Counted from the first letter of the stretch, positions 16,951 through 29,418 are shown. The stretch: DNA of 64,000 nucleotides from Cylicocyclus nassatus (GCA_958299035.1 CATQJL010000223.1:5817753-5881752), one strand, 5' to 3'. Made by a program: numbers and translations. Notes: generated by a model not told the origin, from the sequence alone.

Positions 16951-17537
16951 GAAGAGATCTCTGTAGGCGGATAGGATTGGGTACTTCGTTATTCCAAGAT
17001 TTTAGAACAACAAAGTTGTCTGATACGAAAACAAAAAAATATTTGAACAATCTCGAACGAAAAAAAATTGGTTGCAGAAGAGATTAACTTGGTATTAGCT
17101 TAGAGAGAGTGAATGATTATAGTCGGGAAACGACTTTTTTGAACCGCTCGCTATCACGTCGCGCCTCTGATTGGTCAATATGTCCACTGCCATAACGAGT
17201 TGATACTTGTTCATTTTTGTACATCTTTCGTGTCCAACATGATTATAGGTTTTGGCACGGTATATTACATGCTTCAAACTAAGAATTTTCCTCGTTTATT
17301 GTACTTGTTAGCTTTGCCAGCGGCTCCGCACGCGGCGAAACGAGCATCGCGCGCGAAGGGTTCAAAAGGGCCTATGCCCATTATAGTCCCTTTTTTGAAT
17401 AAAAGTTTGAAGAACGTTATGCCATACATGCTTAACAGGTTATAACTTGTGCCCTACTCCATTTCGAATGATTCAACACCCGAAATCGCGGTACCAACAT
17501 GTTTGCGCAGGTCAGACAGTGTGCGAGTTTTTCTATT

Positions 17538-17863
17538 TTAAAGGCAGCGTCCAGGCAGATCCGAGCTCGACGACCACGCCCACTTCCCTCGGACGGCCAA
17601 CCCCTTATGAACGAAATCTGCTCAGCCTTGACGTGTTTTCACATGACCAACACAGTCGAACTTACAGCGTTTACCTGTTAATACTTGCTTTCGACAAGGA
17701 TAACATCAGAAGCACTCGTCCGGGTTTTCCCAAAATAGCCCCAAAAGGTGGTTTTCTGAGAAATTCACGCTTCTTGAGTTCCATATTCGGAATCAGCGCC
17801 ATGGAAAGGCCTGGATAACATAAAAATATAGAAGTCGAGAATCTGCCTGGACGCTGCCTTTAA
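17538..17863. mobile_element. MITE, AAGGCAGCGT family, perfect ends
   Basis: TTAAAGGCAGCGTCCAGGC at 17538 and its exact complement ending at 17863 form inverted repeats identical over 23 bases. The element is 326 bp with no transposase. It is the best-preserved end pair of the family in the window. Confidence 0.85.
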
Positions 17864-18526
17864 GTTGCTCCTGCAACCTAAAATAGATATAAATTGTTTA
17901 GTTCCGCGCAACCTGGGAGCACCCTGAGGTTGCGCGGAACCAAAGTCATAATTTTCCTCCTCCTTCACATATTTTTCAAACATTTTTACATAGACTGTTC
18001 ATCAAGTCAAGCTCTACCTATAGGTACTCTTAACGCAAGTTTTGAACCCTCTACTTTGTTATAGCCCTTGTTGTTATAAAGACCGCCCTTCTTTTTGCCT
18101 TTCGCTGTGTCATTTCTGGAATTTCTTGTCTTCTCTTCATTTTATCCATTTGTCGTTTACTGCAGATTATCAGGCGTACTCCCACAAACATCACAAACGG
18201 TGTTTCGAATTTTCTGCCATTTCAAAGACTTCGTTTTCAAAATTTAAATGCAGCCTCTTGCTGGGCCCTGCCCAAGAATTGCCGCGATACTTCCCTCTTG
18301 CGGCCTTGTATAATCCAAATATCTCAAAAAGGGGAGGTGGCGGTAGCAAGATATGTACTCGACGATTCTTTTTTACGAAGGCAGTTTGAGTCTTTGAAAA
18401 ATTTCAAAATTTTCAATTATGTACAAATAAACGTAGAAGAAAGGCAAAGTACAACATTATAAAGGGATTTTTTTGGATAATGCCGTGAAAAGCAAACATT
18501 TATTCGCATTCCGGTTTCGGGGCTAA

Positions 18527-19033
18527 CTCAGACAAATTACCGGAACTTCCGCAGAGAGTTTACGGAACTTCCGCCGGGTCACCTGCGCAGGTTCCGTAAA
18601 CGTGCTGTGGAAGTTCCGAAATGAGGTCCTGCGGAAGTTCCGAGAATGCCAATCACAACAGCAAAAGAGAACAACGAAGAGAGATTTGAACCTCACTCTG
18701 TTGACTGTGAGACCCACCTACTATCCTCTACACTATGACTGAATGTTCGATAATGCATTCTAGTTGTTGGCGAGGCAAAATTACGAGACAACACATTCAA
18801 AGTCCTGCGGAAGTTCTGGCAAGCCAAAGTGCTGCGGAACCTCTGGCATTTTTCGGAATTTCCGCAGGATTTTGAAGAAGGTTCTGCGGAAGTTCCGGTT
18901 TTCAACCAGTTTGGCATGAAAATCTCGCGGAAGTTCCGATTTTCAACGTTTTATTTTTGCAATTGTAAACAAAGTCCTGCGGAACTTCTGCAAATTTGGC
19001 TTGTCCTGCGGAATTTCCGGTGATTTGTCTGAG
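18527..19033 (-). mobile_element. CTCAGACA-ended element with tRNA-like core, copy 1
   Basis: Both ends carry CTCAGACAAAT and its complement ATTTGTCTGAG. The arms are filled with repeats of GGAACTTCCGCAGG in both orientations. The centre (about 18678-18745) on the minus strand has an A-box-like CATAGTGTAGAGGA and a B-box-like GAGGTTCAAATCTC. Length is about 507 bp, with no protein coding capacity. Copies 2 and 3 are at 23870 and 42851. Confidence 0.8.
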
Positions 19034-19625
19034 AAGAACTATACCGGTCATGCGACTTCCTTGGTGCCCCTCATCAGTAGTTCCCAAGGAAGTGTAAAAG
19101 GATTTTGACAGAATAAAATGTACTGAAATGTTCGAACTCATCGAAACTTAGTGTCATTCATAGGAGAAAAAAACGAAAATGATATGTTCAAGGACCAAAG
19201 CATGTCACTGCAATTTTACAATTTGCACAATTTTAATTCCTGTAGGGTGAGCATTTTTTCTCTTTTCCATGAAAGAAAATAATTCATACCTCTAAAATCC
19301 GCCGAGCATTTCCTAACATGAATAACTTGTGAATGTTTGTACAGTTTTCAAGAAAGATGATGTTGTAAATTATAAAATTTTGTTAAGCAGTAGTGTTCTC
19401 AAAAGATCGCATTGAACAGAACCCTGAAAAAGAAGGAAAGAAAAAAAACTGAGATCTGAATGAAAGAGAGGAGATGAAAGAAGATTAAGGTACTTGCTAA
19501 TCCGCTGACGTCCTACATCAACGATAAACAATGATTACGAAAACAAAGCTGTGTATTGTGAAACGATCTAACAATAAGATACTCAACGTGAGCAAATTTT
19601 TGAGTTGAATATTCATTGTTCCATA
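19034..19625. other. Unannotated stretch
   Basis: AT-rich sequence, no exon chain, no repeat recognised apart from its flanking elements. Confidence 0.3.
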
Positions 19626-19992
19626 TTAAAGGCACCGTCCACCCTAAGGTGAGGCTGTTGAGCTTTTGGCAGCATAATATGTAGTAGGGCCCTTTATCGA
19701 TCCAATACCGAAATCGCGGCACAAAGTGCCGCTTTGGAAGCGAGAGAATTGCTTCGGAATAGCGAAGATGCACGAGGACCCCCATCCATGCCCGCCCTCC
19801 CCCATCCATGCCCGCCCATTTGTGCGCGCCCATCCAATCACGGTCCCGGAAAGCCGGCCTGTGGGTTCTCCGGAACGGGGATTGTCGGGGTTTTCGCGCA
19901 TTCTCGACTTCATATTCGGAATCAGGGACATGAGAAGGCCCTGAAACGACAAAAACGTGTAAGTCGAAATTCTGGGTGGAGGGTGCCTCTAA
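19626..19992. mobile_element. MITE, AAGGCACCGT subfamily
   Basis: The left end TTAAAGGCACCGTCCACCC and the right end complementary to TTAGAGGCACCCTCCACCC are inverted repeats. The interior shares long blocks with the copy at 21949 (GAGCTTTTGGCAG, then TTCGGAATAGCGAAGATGCA, then GACATGAGAAGGCCCTG). Confidence 0.8.
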
Positions 19993-21422
19993 GGCATCAT
20001 AAAAACTGCAGGTAACATTTCACTAAATTCTCTGGCCTTTGCTAACATATGGAAATGGCAATAATACGAAATGGCATCTCAAAATGAATGAAACTGGAAA
20101 AAATTGACAGGGCAATAGACAGAAACGTGCGAGAAGAGCGAATCAAGCTCAAGAATTTCTCAAACTTTACTGGTCATGGGTGCTTCCATTTTTGAAATGA
20201 AATTCTACGTTTTGGAGCTGATTTAAGTACTAATCAGTATATTAGCGATTCTAAAGCAACTCAAAAATTATCCCTGATTTTCCAGTCAATTTTGGTTTGA
20301 TTACAATATTTGATTAGAATTCAGTGCCAATTATGTAAGAGCATGATATCTAATAAGCTAAGTACTACGACCAGATTACAAAGACAGAGTAAAGAAATTT
20401 TTAGCCCGTCATAAGTGTTCATGTGATATTTGACGTCTTGAGTCACATGAAATGTAAGCGCACCCGATGAGGTAAAGGTGCATTTACATAAACGAAACAA
20501 AACATGGGAACCCATTATTATGTAAATAAATGAACTATCATTTACGTACATACAATGAGTCAAAAGGAGCATTTAGTGGTAATAAGGAAAGCCTTGGGTA
20601 GATAGCTTAGCTCAACGGGGATAGGAATCTTGGAGAAATATTAGATGACCTGTGATTTTTCTTTTCCCCGAAATGAATGAATTTGAAAGATTTATTGTGT
20701 ATGAAACAAAGATTTTGTGCATCTTTAGCTTTGAAAAATTTCGGTTTAAAATTGACACTGCAAATCGTGAAATTCTAACGACCTTCAAAGAATGTGGTTC
20801 CATATCTGGTAATCAGAAAGAAGGCAATGTTGCACCGGATGCGTCCTAGATTCTATTCTAGTCACATTTTTGCAAGATTCATAACCCCAAACTTTTTTGA
20901 TAAAATCAAAAAATAATTTCGTAGTGCAATTTCAGTGATTTTGTAACTGGTCATTATGGCCTCTACAGTTAGCATGGGAATAAATTTTTCTGAATTTTTG
21001 GGCTCGGTTTCGAGTGCCATGAGATATGTAGAAAAGGGTGGGCTTGCCTATCATGAATTATATCAAAAAATAAAATGCTTAGTTCGAGTAGTATTCTAGG
21101 CGAACAGGGAAATAAATTTTCCTGATTTTTATAGAATGGAGTTCAAGTGTCATGACTTCTAATATGCAGAAAAGCGTTGCGGGGCTTGCAGGCGCCTATT
21201 ATGGGTTTTAGCAAAATATTGTATGTCTAGTTCGAGCGGACTTCTGCGGGACATAGACAATGTGGGTTATGACCTTTCACGGATGATTATAGATACAAAA
21301 AAAAGTATAGAAAAGCAACAGTACATAGTCAAGCATATCGATCCCCGTTGTTGGGGGTAAAAGGAGCCGTTGTGGATAGTCTCCCTTCTGAGCTGGGCCT
21401 CGGCTGAATGCCAGCCTTCACC
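19993..21422. other. Unannotated stretch
   Basis: AT-rich, no supported exon. Within it, 20950-21080 and 21100-21230 look weakly related to each other (GGAATAAATTTTTCTGAATTTTT against GGAAATAAATTTTCCTGATTTTT), a possible old duplication of about 130 bp. Confidence 0.3.
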
Positions 21423-21600
21423 ATGACGACGCGCTCTGTTCGAAAACTCCCTCAGGCCGCGCCGCCGTTACCTGAGCCCCCCCCCCCCCCCCTTCTCCCC
21501 GAACAGTGGATGAATCGAGATGCTCAGGAGGCCTTTCAGCTAGGGAATCAAATCGGAAGAGAAAGTGCCTGCGAGTTTTGCTCTTTCGGGCAGTACCTGG
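21423..21600 (+). CDS. Possible orphan first exon with poly-proline run
   Basis: An ATG at 21423 opens 59 codons that contain a proline run coded by a C-tract, then QAFQLGNQIGRESACEF-like sequence, and reach a strong GTAAGA donor at 21601. Composition is protein-like. However, no following exon was found and the C-tract makes the frame unstable. It may be a relict exon or chance. Confidence 0.2.
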
Positions 21601-21948
21601 GTAAGAACTTTGTAATTGGATCATAACTGGGCGCTTTTGCCTATTTTATTGCACCTCGGCGAGTAGATTGCTGCTCTGACGTCAAATCGAGCATATAAGG
21701 ATAACGTCGCGACGGAAGAGAGATTTGTGCGCGTAGCTGACGTATCTTTAGAAAATCACAAAACCATTTTTTTCGCAACGCTTTGGGGAAGGAAATCGAG
21801 GAAGTTGTTAGGTTGATCATTATAATTACCTACTTGAGAAAATATAAATTGGCACCTTTGAGGGGTTTTGGTTGAAAAAAAATCAAAAATCAAAAAATTT
21901 CCTACCGCCGCGCCATTACCCAGATCCGCAAAAAAAAAAACGCAGCCT

Positions 21949-22270
21949 TCAAAGGTTTTCCATTCTAAGTTAGAGGTCTTGAGCTTTTGGCAGTAGGGCC
22001 CTCTATCAAGCCAATGCCCAGTCCGCGGTGCAAAATGTCCCTTCGCAAGCAAGAAAAGCTCTTCGGAATAGCGAAGATGCATGAGGACCCTAAGTACCGC
22101 CTCCCTCCAGTAATGCCCGCCTATCCCTACGCACTCATCCAATCACCGTTCCGGAATGGGATTGACGGGGTTTTCGCGGATTTTCGACTTCATATTCGGA
22201 TCAAGGACATGAGAAGGCCCTGGAACGATCAAAATATGAAAGTCGCGAATCTGGGTGGACGGTGCCTTCA
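21949..22270. mobile_element. MITE, AAGGCACCGT subfamily, second copy
   Basis: The right end is complementary to TTGAAGGCACCGTCCACCC. The left end is eroded (TTCAAAGGTTTTCCATTCT). The interior matches 19626-19992 over the TTCGGAATAGCGAAGATGCA and GACATGAGAAGGCCCTGGAA blocks. Confidence 0.75.
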
Positions 22271-23062
22271 ACGCAATTGCACCAAATGAGCCTAAACACT
22301 TTTGCTTGTGACTCCCCCCCCCTCTTTCTCCTCTATAATAAGGGCTTTGAACTATAAAAAACTACAGACCCACAAACAACAAGCTGTCGTTATTCACACA
22401 GCAGACAATAGTAAGCCTTTGTTGTTGGGAAAATTCTAGCGGAGAGCAGAGAAATGGGGCTTTGCCTCAAAATAGCGATGTTTAACGTGCTATGTAAGAG
22501 AAGAAATTTTTGTCACGCATAGAATGAAGCATAATATCATTGGAATGTGCAAATAATAGCATGTAAAAAGCATCTATATTTAATCTCTTCAAAAATAAGC
22601 ACATGCCAAAAAGAAAATTATCCTTATATCTGGGTCCATAGTATTCCGCCTCCCTAACCCTCCTTCCCCGCCTCAAAAAATAGGATGCGAAAATGTTGAA
22701 AGAAGCCTATGTGAGTTATAAAATTGCGCACTAGTCATAGGTAGTCAAAATAAAAACCAAAATATGGACGGGTGCCTAACGCCGCGCCCCATGAATCCAA
22801 AAAAAATTTCTGCCCCTTCCCCTCTCCGCCCAATTTCGGTCCCACTACTGCTGGATTGGTGCATAAGGCTTACATAAAATTTCTTAAATCGCAGTTTCTC
22901 TTTTCTATGAAAATTTCTGCTATGAAGGCTAGGAATAGTTATATTTCTCAAAGTTCTTTGGGAATTTGACCTTTTTTTCGAATAAAACCTCTAAAATTCA
23001 TTTAATTCTTACACGAGTATCAACATACAGGTAAAAGTGATATAATGATGAATTTTTAATGA
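22271..23062. other. Unannotated stretch with hAT-like fragment
   Basis: About 22770-22860 resembles one end of the hAT-like MITE. The rest is AT-rich with no exon chain. Confidence 0.3.
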
Positions 23063-23405
23063 GTGGCGGACCGAGGGGAGGCCTCCTCAAGAAAGGGTCG
23101 CGAAATTTTTGAAATCTGCTTACATGGTATGAAAATGTGCAAGTGCGTTCCTTCATAAATAAACAACTTTTGAAATTGTAAAAAAAATTTTCGGGGCGTG
23201 GGGTTAGTCATGTTAGCCTGTTCTTAGAATTTAGTGGTTATAGGCCCTCGAAAACTTTGAGAATTGTTCTGAGAAGAATCCCAAATTTTTTCGGAGTGCG
23301 TGGCTGACGCCATTCACCTTCATTTGCAAAAAAAATTTTGCTGCGCTCCCCCCCCCCCCCACCCCTCCCCCTCCCTCCCACACGGAGATCCTGGGACCGC
23401 CACTG
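23063..23405. mobile_element. hAT-like MITE, second copy
   Basis: It begins AGTGGCGGACCGAGG and ends GGACCGCCACTG, carries C-tracts at the right and the GTGCGTGGCTGACGCCATTCA block seen reversed at about 9575. It is in the opposite orientation to the copy at 9516. No clear target duplication survives. Confidence 0.6.
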
Positions 23406-23869
23406 TGATAGGACTGTGTGTCATCTATCACCAAAATATAGCGCATGGTGAGAAACCCCTTCAAGTATTTTCAAAACGAATTCCTCACGTTTTTGTTTTT
23501 GGTGCAAACTTACGGAAAACCCTAACATTAACGGAAGAAATAAACTGCTTGTCTCTCGTCTACCAAATGCATGCTTATCCATGAAACTATTATATTGGGA
23601 GTTTTCTGGTGCTACGTGCAAACAAGTGTAGATTTTCGCACGAGTGCGCGTTCTGTGCATGCAGGTGAAAATATTTCGAAATATTTTCCGATATGGCACT
23701 TTAAACGTCATAATCATGCAAACACTCAGGTGTAAATCCTAAGTAAAGTGCAACACCTGCGCGGCTTTTCAAATTATTTCATAAGAAAACTTGGAAGTAA
23801 ATCATAAGGAGTGTTTTCCATGATCTTAACTTTAACTTTAACACCAATCTCAAAAGCTTTTGCAAATTG

Positions 23870-24321
23870 CTCAGACAATCCGCCGGAACTTCCGCAGGAC
23901 AAGCCAAAATTGCAGCGGTTTCGCAGAACTTTGTTTACTATTAGAAAAGTGACAACGTTCAAAATGGGAACTTTCGTGGGGTTCAACTTCCGCAGGACTT
24001 CTTGGGAAGCGCTGCGGATTCCGAAAATTGACAGCGGATCCGCAGCACTTTGACCTGCCAGTACTTCCGCAGGATTTTGAATATGTTGTCTCGTGATTTT
24101 ACCTCGCCTACGACTAGAGTGCATTATCGAACATGCCAGTCGTAGTGCAGAGGATAGTAGGTGTGTCTCACAGTCAATAAAGTGAGGTTTAAATCTCTCT
24201 TAGGTGTTCTCTTTTGCTTTTGTGGTTCGCATTCTTCGGAACTTCCGCAACACGTTTACGGAACTTCCGCAGGTGCCCCGGCGGAACAAACGTTCTGCGG
24301 AAGTTTCGGTCAGTTGTCTGA
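23870..24321 (+). mobile_element. CTCAGACA-ended element with tRNA-like core, copy 2
   Basis: The ends are CTCAGACAATC and its complement side TTGTCTGAG. The arms carry GGAACTTCCGCAGGA repeats. The core at about 24131-24208 contains CGTAGTGCAGAGGATAG and GTGAGGTTTAAATCTC, matching the tRNA-like part of copies 1 and 3 but more degraded. Confidence 0.75.
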
Positions 24322-24984
24322 GAAGAAATGAACGCTACACTGTGAAATAAGCAAATGAGACATCAAAGCTATGAGCAAAAAACCTTACTTTTAAGCTTTT
24401 TCTAGACCAAAACAAAATTATAAAAAGGTTTGAAGTAAAATGCAAATTTTACACGCGAAGGTAGATGAAAGCGTGTTGATCGTGTGGTTGTTTACCAGAG
24501 TCAAAAAAAACACGACACGGCAGAAGACAAAAGAAAGAGGGCTATGGCTTGTCCAAAAAGTAATTTTTGATTTTATTTTGAGTCAAACGAAATGAGCTAG
24601 AAAATTTTGAGCAAGCCAACTTATGTCAGAATGCAGTAGCGCATATCAAATAAGGTAAATGATGTGCAAAGGAAATGAAAATTTGTGATGGAAGAGAGAG
24701 CCGGGCAGCTAATTAAGGTGCGATGCCAGGTGGGTCGAGTCGTTGGCAGCTGGCAATTAGGATATTGGATAGGGTTGCTCGCTGAAGGTCAACGGATTTG
24801 GGTGTCCATAGGATAGTGTGGCAAATTTTATCTTGGCGAAAAAATTAATTGGAATTGTATTTCTTGAAAGGTTCCAGCATTTTAGCAAAAAAAATTTCAG
24901 CATCTTGAAGGGATTTGAGCTTTTCTTTGAAACCGTTTGGAAACGTTTTTATACGAGTTATCGCACGCAGAGACTGGGAGCGAT
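24322..24984. other. Unannotated stretch
   Basis: AT-rich sequence without supported exons or RNA genes. Confidence 0.3.
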
Positions 24985-25112
24985 GGAGCTCGATTGAGAT
25001 AGTTTGTGTTTGGAGGAGAGAGCAGACGGTAAGAGGGATGAAAGTATGCGCGATGAGAGAGACGCCGACATTGTCCGTAGGCGTCCTGTGTCTGCGTGTG
25101 ACGAATCGCCTG
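24985..25112 (+). repeat. Short dispersed repeat (GCAGACGG...GACGC family)
   Basis: Contains GAGCAGACGGTAAGAGG, GAGAGACGCCGACATTG and TCTGCGTGTGACGAATCGC. It is bounded on the left by TATCGCACGCAGAGA, partly complementary to the right end. Other copies are at 8400, 13190 (reversed) and 33902 (partial). Confidence 0.55.
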
Positions 25113-26018
25113 TTTATTTTATTTCTTCTAATTGCATTCAAGGTGCACCAAAAAATAAGGAATGGAGACAAAGTCAAACAGAACGACATATAGTAATGTA
25201 TCAGAATTTGTTACAAAATCAAATCCAGCTGAAAAATTCTCGGTGTGCAGTGTGCACTAACTGGGGATTCAAACAATGTCAATACGGCGTTGCTCATCGC
25301 GCAATAACGCTTCCCAAAAGTGCAAAGCAAAACTACTCTCTCAACTCTACCTGCCCAGCTATTGATCTCACTCCAACCACCTGCTCTCGACAATGTGTGC
25401 TAAAACCCAATAAAAGGGCGAGCAATAAGTTGATATGGTCGCCCAGTTAGCCATGACATAGGTGAAAGAGCACGCTAAACGACATCGTGAGAACCAGCCA
25501 TGTTCGGCAGTGCAAACCAGGTGTTGTGGCCTCCTGAAGCGCGATGGAGTGGGCGGAATGGCCGGGCCTTTGCCCATTCGGATGCATGTAATTCATTGAT
25601 GAATGAACGTTAAAAAGTTGAGAGGAAAAGGTGGGCAGAAAATGGGGAGAAAAATGGATGAGGAGGTGGCAGGAGCAACCCATTTTGTGTGGAATTCCTA
25701 TGTTGCAAGCCTTTTTTTGATTTCTTAAATCATACTGCTAATCTTTTGGGTGTAATTATCCATTTGTATACGAGTTGTAGTTGTTATAAGAGTTCTGACT
25801 AGGGATTAAGTTTTGATCGAAGTTCTTTACCGTCTGCATTAGGAAAACGAGCTGACCACTCCATTAGTCTTTCCAAAATCTGTATTGGCAGGAATTTATG
25901 ACGATATGCTATATTATTTTTGTTAATTTTTTTTTACAATTTCTGTTTTTTAACCTCTAAGCGCGATACACTAATAATAATCACCACTCGTCCATTTCCA
26001 TACAGATCGGAAAAGCTA
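25113..26018. other. Unannotated stretch
   Basis: No supported gene. Open frames here have no protein-like composition and no splice context. Confidence 0.3.
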
Positions 26019-26438
26019 CTCAGACAATCGACCGGACCCCTCCGCCGGACAGTCCGAATCTGCCAGAGTCGCGCCGGACCCAGTTGACCAATGAAAGCGG
26101 GGCAAATGGGCGGTCCGTCGCGGTGACATCACTGGCAGGCAAATGGGACGCTTCTCCGGCCCTGCTGCAAAGGCACGCCATTTCTCCGGCGCGGCTCTGC
26201 CAGATTTGGCAGAGCCGCGCCGCAGAAAATGGGAGGTATCCGGAGCAGAAATTGGGAGGTATCCGGAGCAGAAAATGGGAGGTATCCGGAGCAGAAAATG
26301 GGAGGTCTCCGGAGCAGAAATGGGAGGTCTCCGGAGCAGAAATGGGAGGGCTCCGGCGGACGAGTGGCAGACCCACCGCTGGGGAAATCCTGCGGCCCTG
26401 CCATTTCTCCGGCGGAGGGGTCCTATCCGCTGTCTGAG
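26019..26438. mobile_element. CTCAGACA-ended inverted-repeat element with internal minisatellite
   Basis: The ends CTCAGACAATCGACCGG and CCGCTGTCTGAG are inverted, and the next segment CCCCTCCGCCGG pairs with CCGGCGGAGGGG. TA flanks both ends (CTA before, TAT after), as for Tc1/mariner-type insertion. Inside, 26224-26352 is a 24-25-bp minisatellite with the unit GGGAGGTATCCGGAGCAGAAA in about five copies. The element has the same terminal octamer as the three tRNA-like elements but a different interior. Confidence 0.75.
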
Positions 26439-26693
26439 TATCATTTGTTACGGATTGCAAATGCACCTTCTTCCCAGGTTTTTTTTTCTGGAAAAATCCG
26501 GCACTTACAAGAATTACTCACCTCAAACAAAAAAAAACAGCGATGGAACTTCGTCGGCTATCTTCAACTACTAACATAAAAATAGTTCCACAATTATATA
26601 TTAGTTATATTAATCTTAGTAAAAATAGTTTTACAATCCTTTAATCTTCTTTATGAAAATTTCATATTAAAGTAGATAGGCGAAATACATATG

Positions 26694-27135
26694 TACAGTT
26701 GTAGCGGTGGAATCGGGCCAAAATTGCGGGAATTGCGGGATTTGCGGGACTTGTGGGATTTAGTTATAACTTCTTCTAAAACAATTTTTTTGGAATCTGC
26801 AAGAATATTTGGCTTCAGCTTGATAAAACGGATCTTTTAGTATACATTTTGCCCGTTTTCCATGGTACATTGTATTGTATTGGCATGTGTTATAAAATTA
26901 TCAACCTAACTTGTTGCTCATATGAATAAATTTTGAAAATAACAAGGTAGTATCATATGTCTTCCGATCATCATGGATTAGCATAATATATACTAAAAGA
27001 TATCATCAAGCTGAAGCCAAATCTTTTTGCAGATTCCAATAAAAGTCGTTTTGGAAGAAGTTATAACTAAATTCCGCAAATACCGCAATTACCGCAAAAC
27101 CCGCGGTTTTGGCCCATTCCACCGCTACAATTGTA
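26694..27135. mobile_element. Inverted-repeat element with TA ends
   Basis: TACAGTTGTAGCGGTGGAAT at the left pairs with ATTCCACCGCTACAATTGTA at the right. The arms extend about 150 bp, with paired GAAGTTATAACT and CAAGCTGAAGCCAAAT blocks. Near the left end is a 9-bp simple repeat (GCGGGAATT variants). No transposase. Confidence 0.75.
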
Positions 27136-27392
27136 TTAGACGCTTTGTAAAAGCTTTGTATTACCATCACATCTACCGAAAACATCGCGATCATTTCTTT
27201 TTCCTGAAAAAGTCCTCCAAAGAAAATTATGGCATCACTCTTTTATGACGTTATACTTGTTTGAAAAATTGTACTCTATGGACATTTGTGAGTGACATTA
27301 ATATGACATGTTACTAAGAATGTTTGGTGTTAGATTATAATGAATTCTACCCTTAACATATTTAAAGCTAACACTCGTTTATTAGTTGATCT

Positions 27393-27504
27393 CAGGGCTC
27401 GGCACGAGGTGGCTAGATGAAAATGCAAAAAACGAAACCCCCTTTGCTTTTCGTCCCAAAAACGATATCCAGCTTGCTTGTAAGCCACCTCGTGCCGAGC
27501 CCTG
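27393..27504. mobile_element. 112-bp hAT-type MITE with perfect 8-bp duplication
   Basis: The ends CAGGGCTCGGCACGAGG and CCTCGTGCCGAGCCCTG are perfect inverted repeats of at least 22 bp. Exact 8-bp copies of GTTGATCT lie at 27385-27392 and 27505-27512. The eight-base duplication and CAG-start assign it to the hAT superfamily. Confidence 0.85.
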
Positions 27505-27599
27505 GTTGATCTTGGTAATCAAATCTGGAGGTTTTCGTAACTGAGCAATTGGATAAGCGCATAGCGCATACATTCTTTCAATCCGTCTAAAGGGGGAAG

Positions 27600-29388
27600 G
27601 GAATGGATTCAAATTTTATTATTATATTTATGGTTGCAATGCGAGATTCTCCAAAAGCTGTGAAGAACGATTTATGAAGCGTTTAAGCAATTCATTCGCG
27701 TTAATGTTTTTCTTCTGAAACTTTTACTTAGGCTATGGAAGAAGTTTGCATCATAGAGATATGACTCATTCAACGACTTCACTTGTCAATGGCTACATAA
27801 GTATAGCTTTTCAATCCTTTAACTTCAGAAGTGAGTAATGCTGTACCTCTTTGAACTACAAACTACAATGCAAAGAGCACAAGCTTTTTATTTGAAGCAC
27901 AAATGAATAGTTTAGTGGATGTAGTTAGTGACATATGGGCATGAATTATCTGACAGCACATAAACATTTTCTGTAATTGCTTCATTGTCATTACAAGCAA
28001 TTTCTTACTGCCTATCAGTCCAAAATGTGAACCTTGACCAAACTTTATATGAAAAGGGAAAAAGCATTCGGAATGAAAAATCTGTCAAGAATCAAACAAC
28101 TTGGATTTCTCTGCGATTACTGGTTACAAGTACCAAATAAAGAGAATAGTAGGAGATGTGAAAATTATAATTAAGCCAAAATAATTGCTATTCCAGAACA
28201 AAACATACTTTCTTTGTTTCCTTCCCTTAGACGGAGTATAGCACCTCCGGGCTCTTCCCAAAACTCCTCAATAAGGAAGCAGAATCATGGAAATTTCAGT
28301 CTTGTTTTATTTCAGTATGGATTGCAATGACTGATGTTGAAAAATATTGACCAGCATAAAGTATATAAATAATTATACGGTGAACTTCAATGCTATGATA
28401 TTATTACAAAAGACGTTTTGTAAAACTTAAGTATTATAAACACAATTATGAGAGGTTTAAGAATAAAATGGAACGTTTTCCGTCAACGAGATATGGTTGT
28501 TATTTGTGGTCTTTTCTTGTAAGCGCGTTTATTTTTACTTCTTCAAATTTCCTGGCAATGGTTGACTAACCTTTAGACCCACTCCAACAATCAAGAATAA
28601 AAGAAAAGGAGTTTTCAGTGGAGGAAACCGTGACCTCCATGGGTGATCCTTACAAGGATGTCAATAAAGCCAGCGAAGCCAGACCGAACTCACTATCTCG
28701 GATGCTTGTAGCTGGCAAAAAAGTTGTAGACCTTTGTCAGTTCAAACGATTTCGAAGTACATACCACTCCACTACCAGCAAAGCTTTATGCAATGGACTG
28801 AGAATGAACAAAGAGATAGATCAAAGATTATCTATACAGTCCCACAGCATATCAAAGATACTAGTGTAGGGTGCAAACACACGCTAGCTTTTACTATGTT
28901 GCTAATTTCTATCATATTTTCGGAGTTATTCAAATTCTCGCGCAAATCGACGCGAAAACATCGCCAGCGATGAATGGTGCTTGGAGAATGAGAAATGCGA
29001 TAACACAACGAAGCGGATGACACCTGGCAAATTGGTCGATTCCTTCCGTCCCCCTCGCTCCACATAGAGAATGAATAATATATGAAGAGCAGAGCCACGT
29101 TAGCTGACGTTATTCGACCGAATGACAATTGCCACAGTCAACAAGCCAAAACGCAGGTATGGCTTGTAAAACGTAGAGGAAGGAAGCTAGGAGAAGCTAG
29201 GAGGTGGCACACATTTTCTCAACGAGTGAGCAAATTGTTCTCGTTCTAATAACCTTCACAGACTTGTTTAGCTTGTTTGCTCAATCTACATTCGCAGATT
29301 TTGCAAGCTTTACTTTATTATGCGACACCAACAAGTCAAGCCCAGTACATCGACACCGGGCCAAATTGGATATTGTTTTATATTGGGA
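27600..29388. other. Unannotated stretch
   Basis: A protein-like open frame begins after a TTTTCAG at about 28611-28617 and runs to 28869, but no partner exon or family similarity could be found. The remainder is AT-rich and featureless to me. Confidence 0.25.
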
Positions 29389-29418
29389 TATACAGTCGAG
29401 TAGATTTAGCGGTAAATA

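Noticed and set aside
26016..26579. Open frames of 91-148 codons on both strands
   Set aside because: They arise from the GGAGGTATCCGGAGCAGAAA minisatellite inside a transposable element and have no start, splice or family support.
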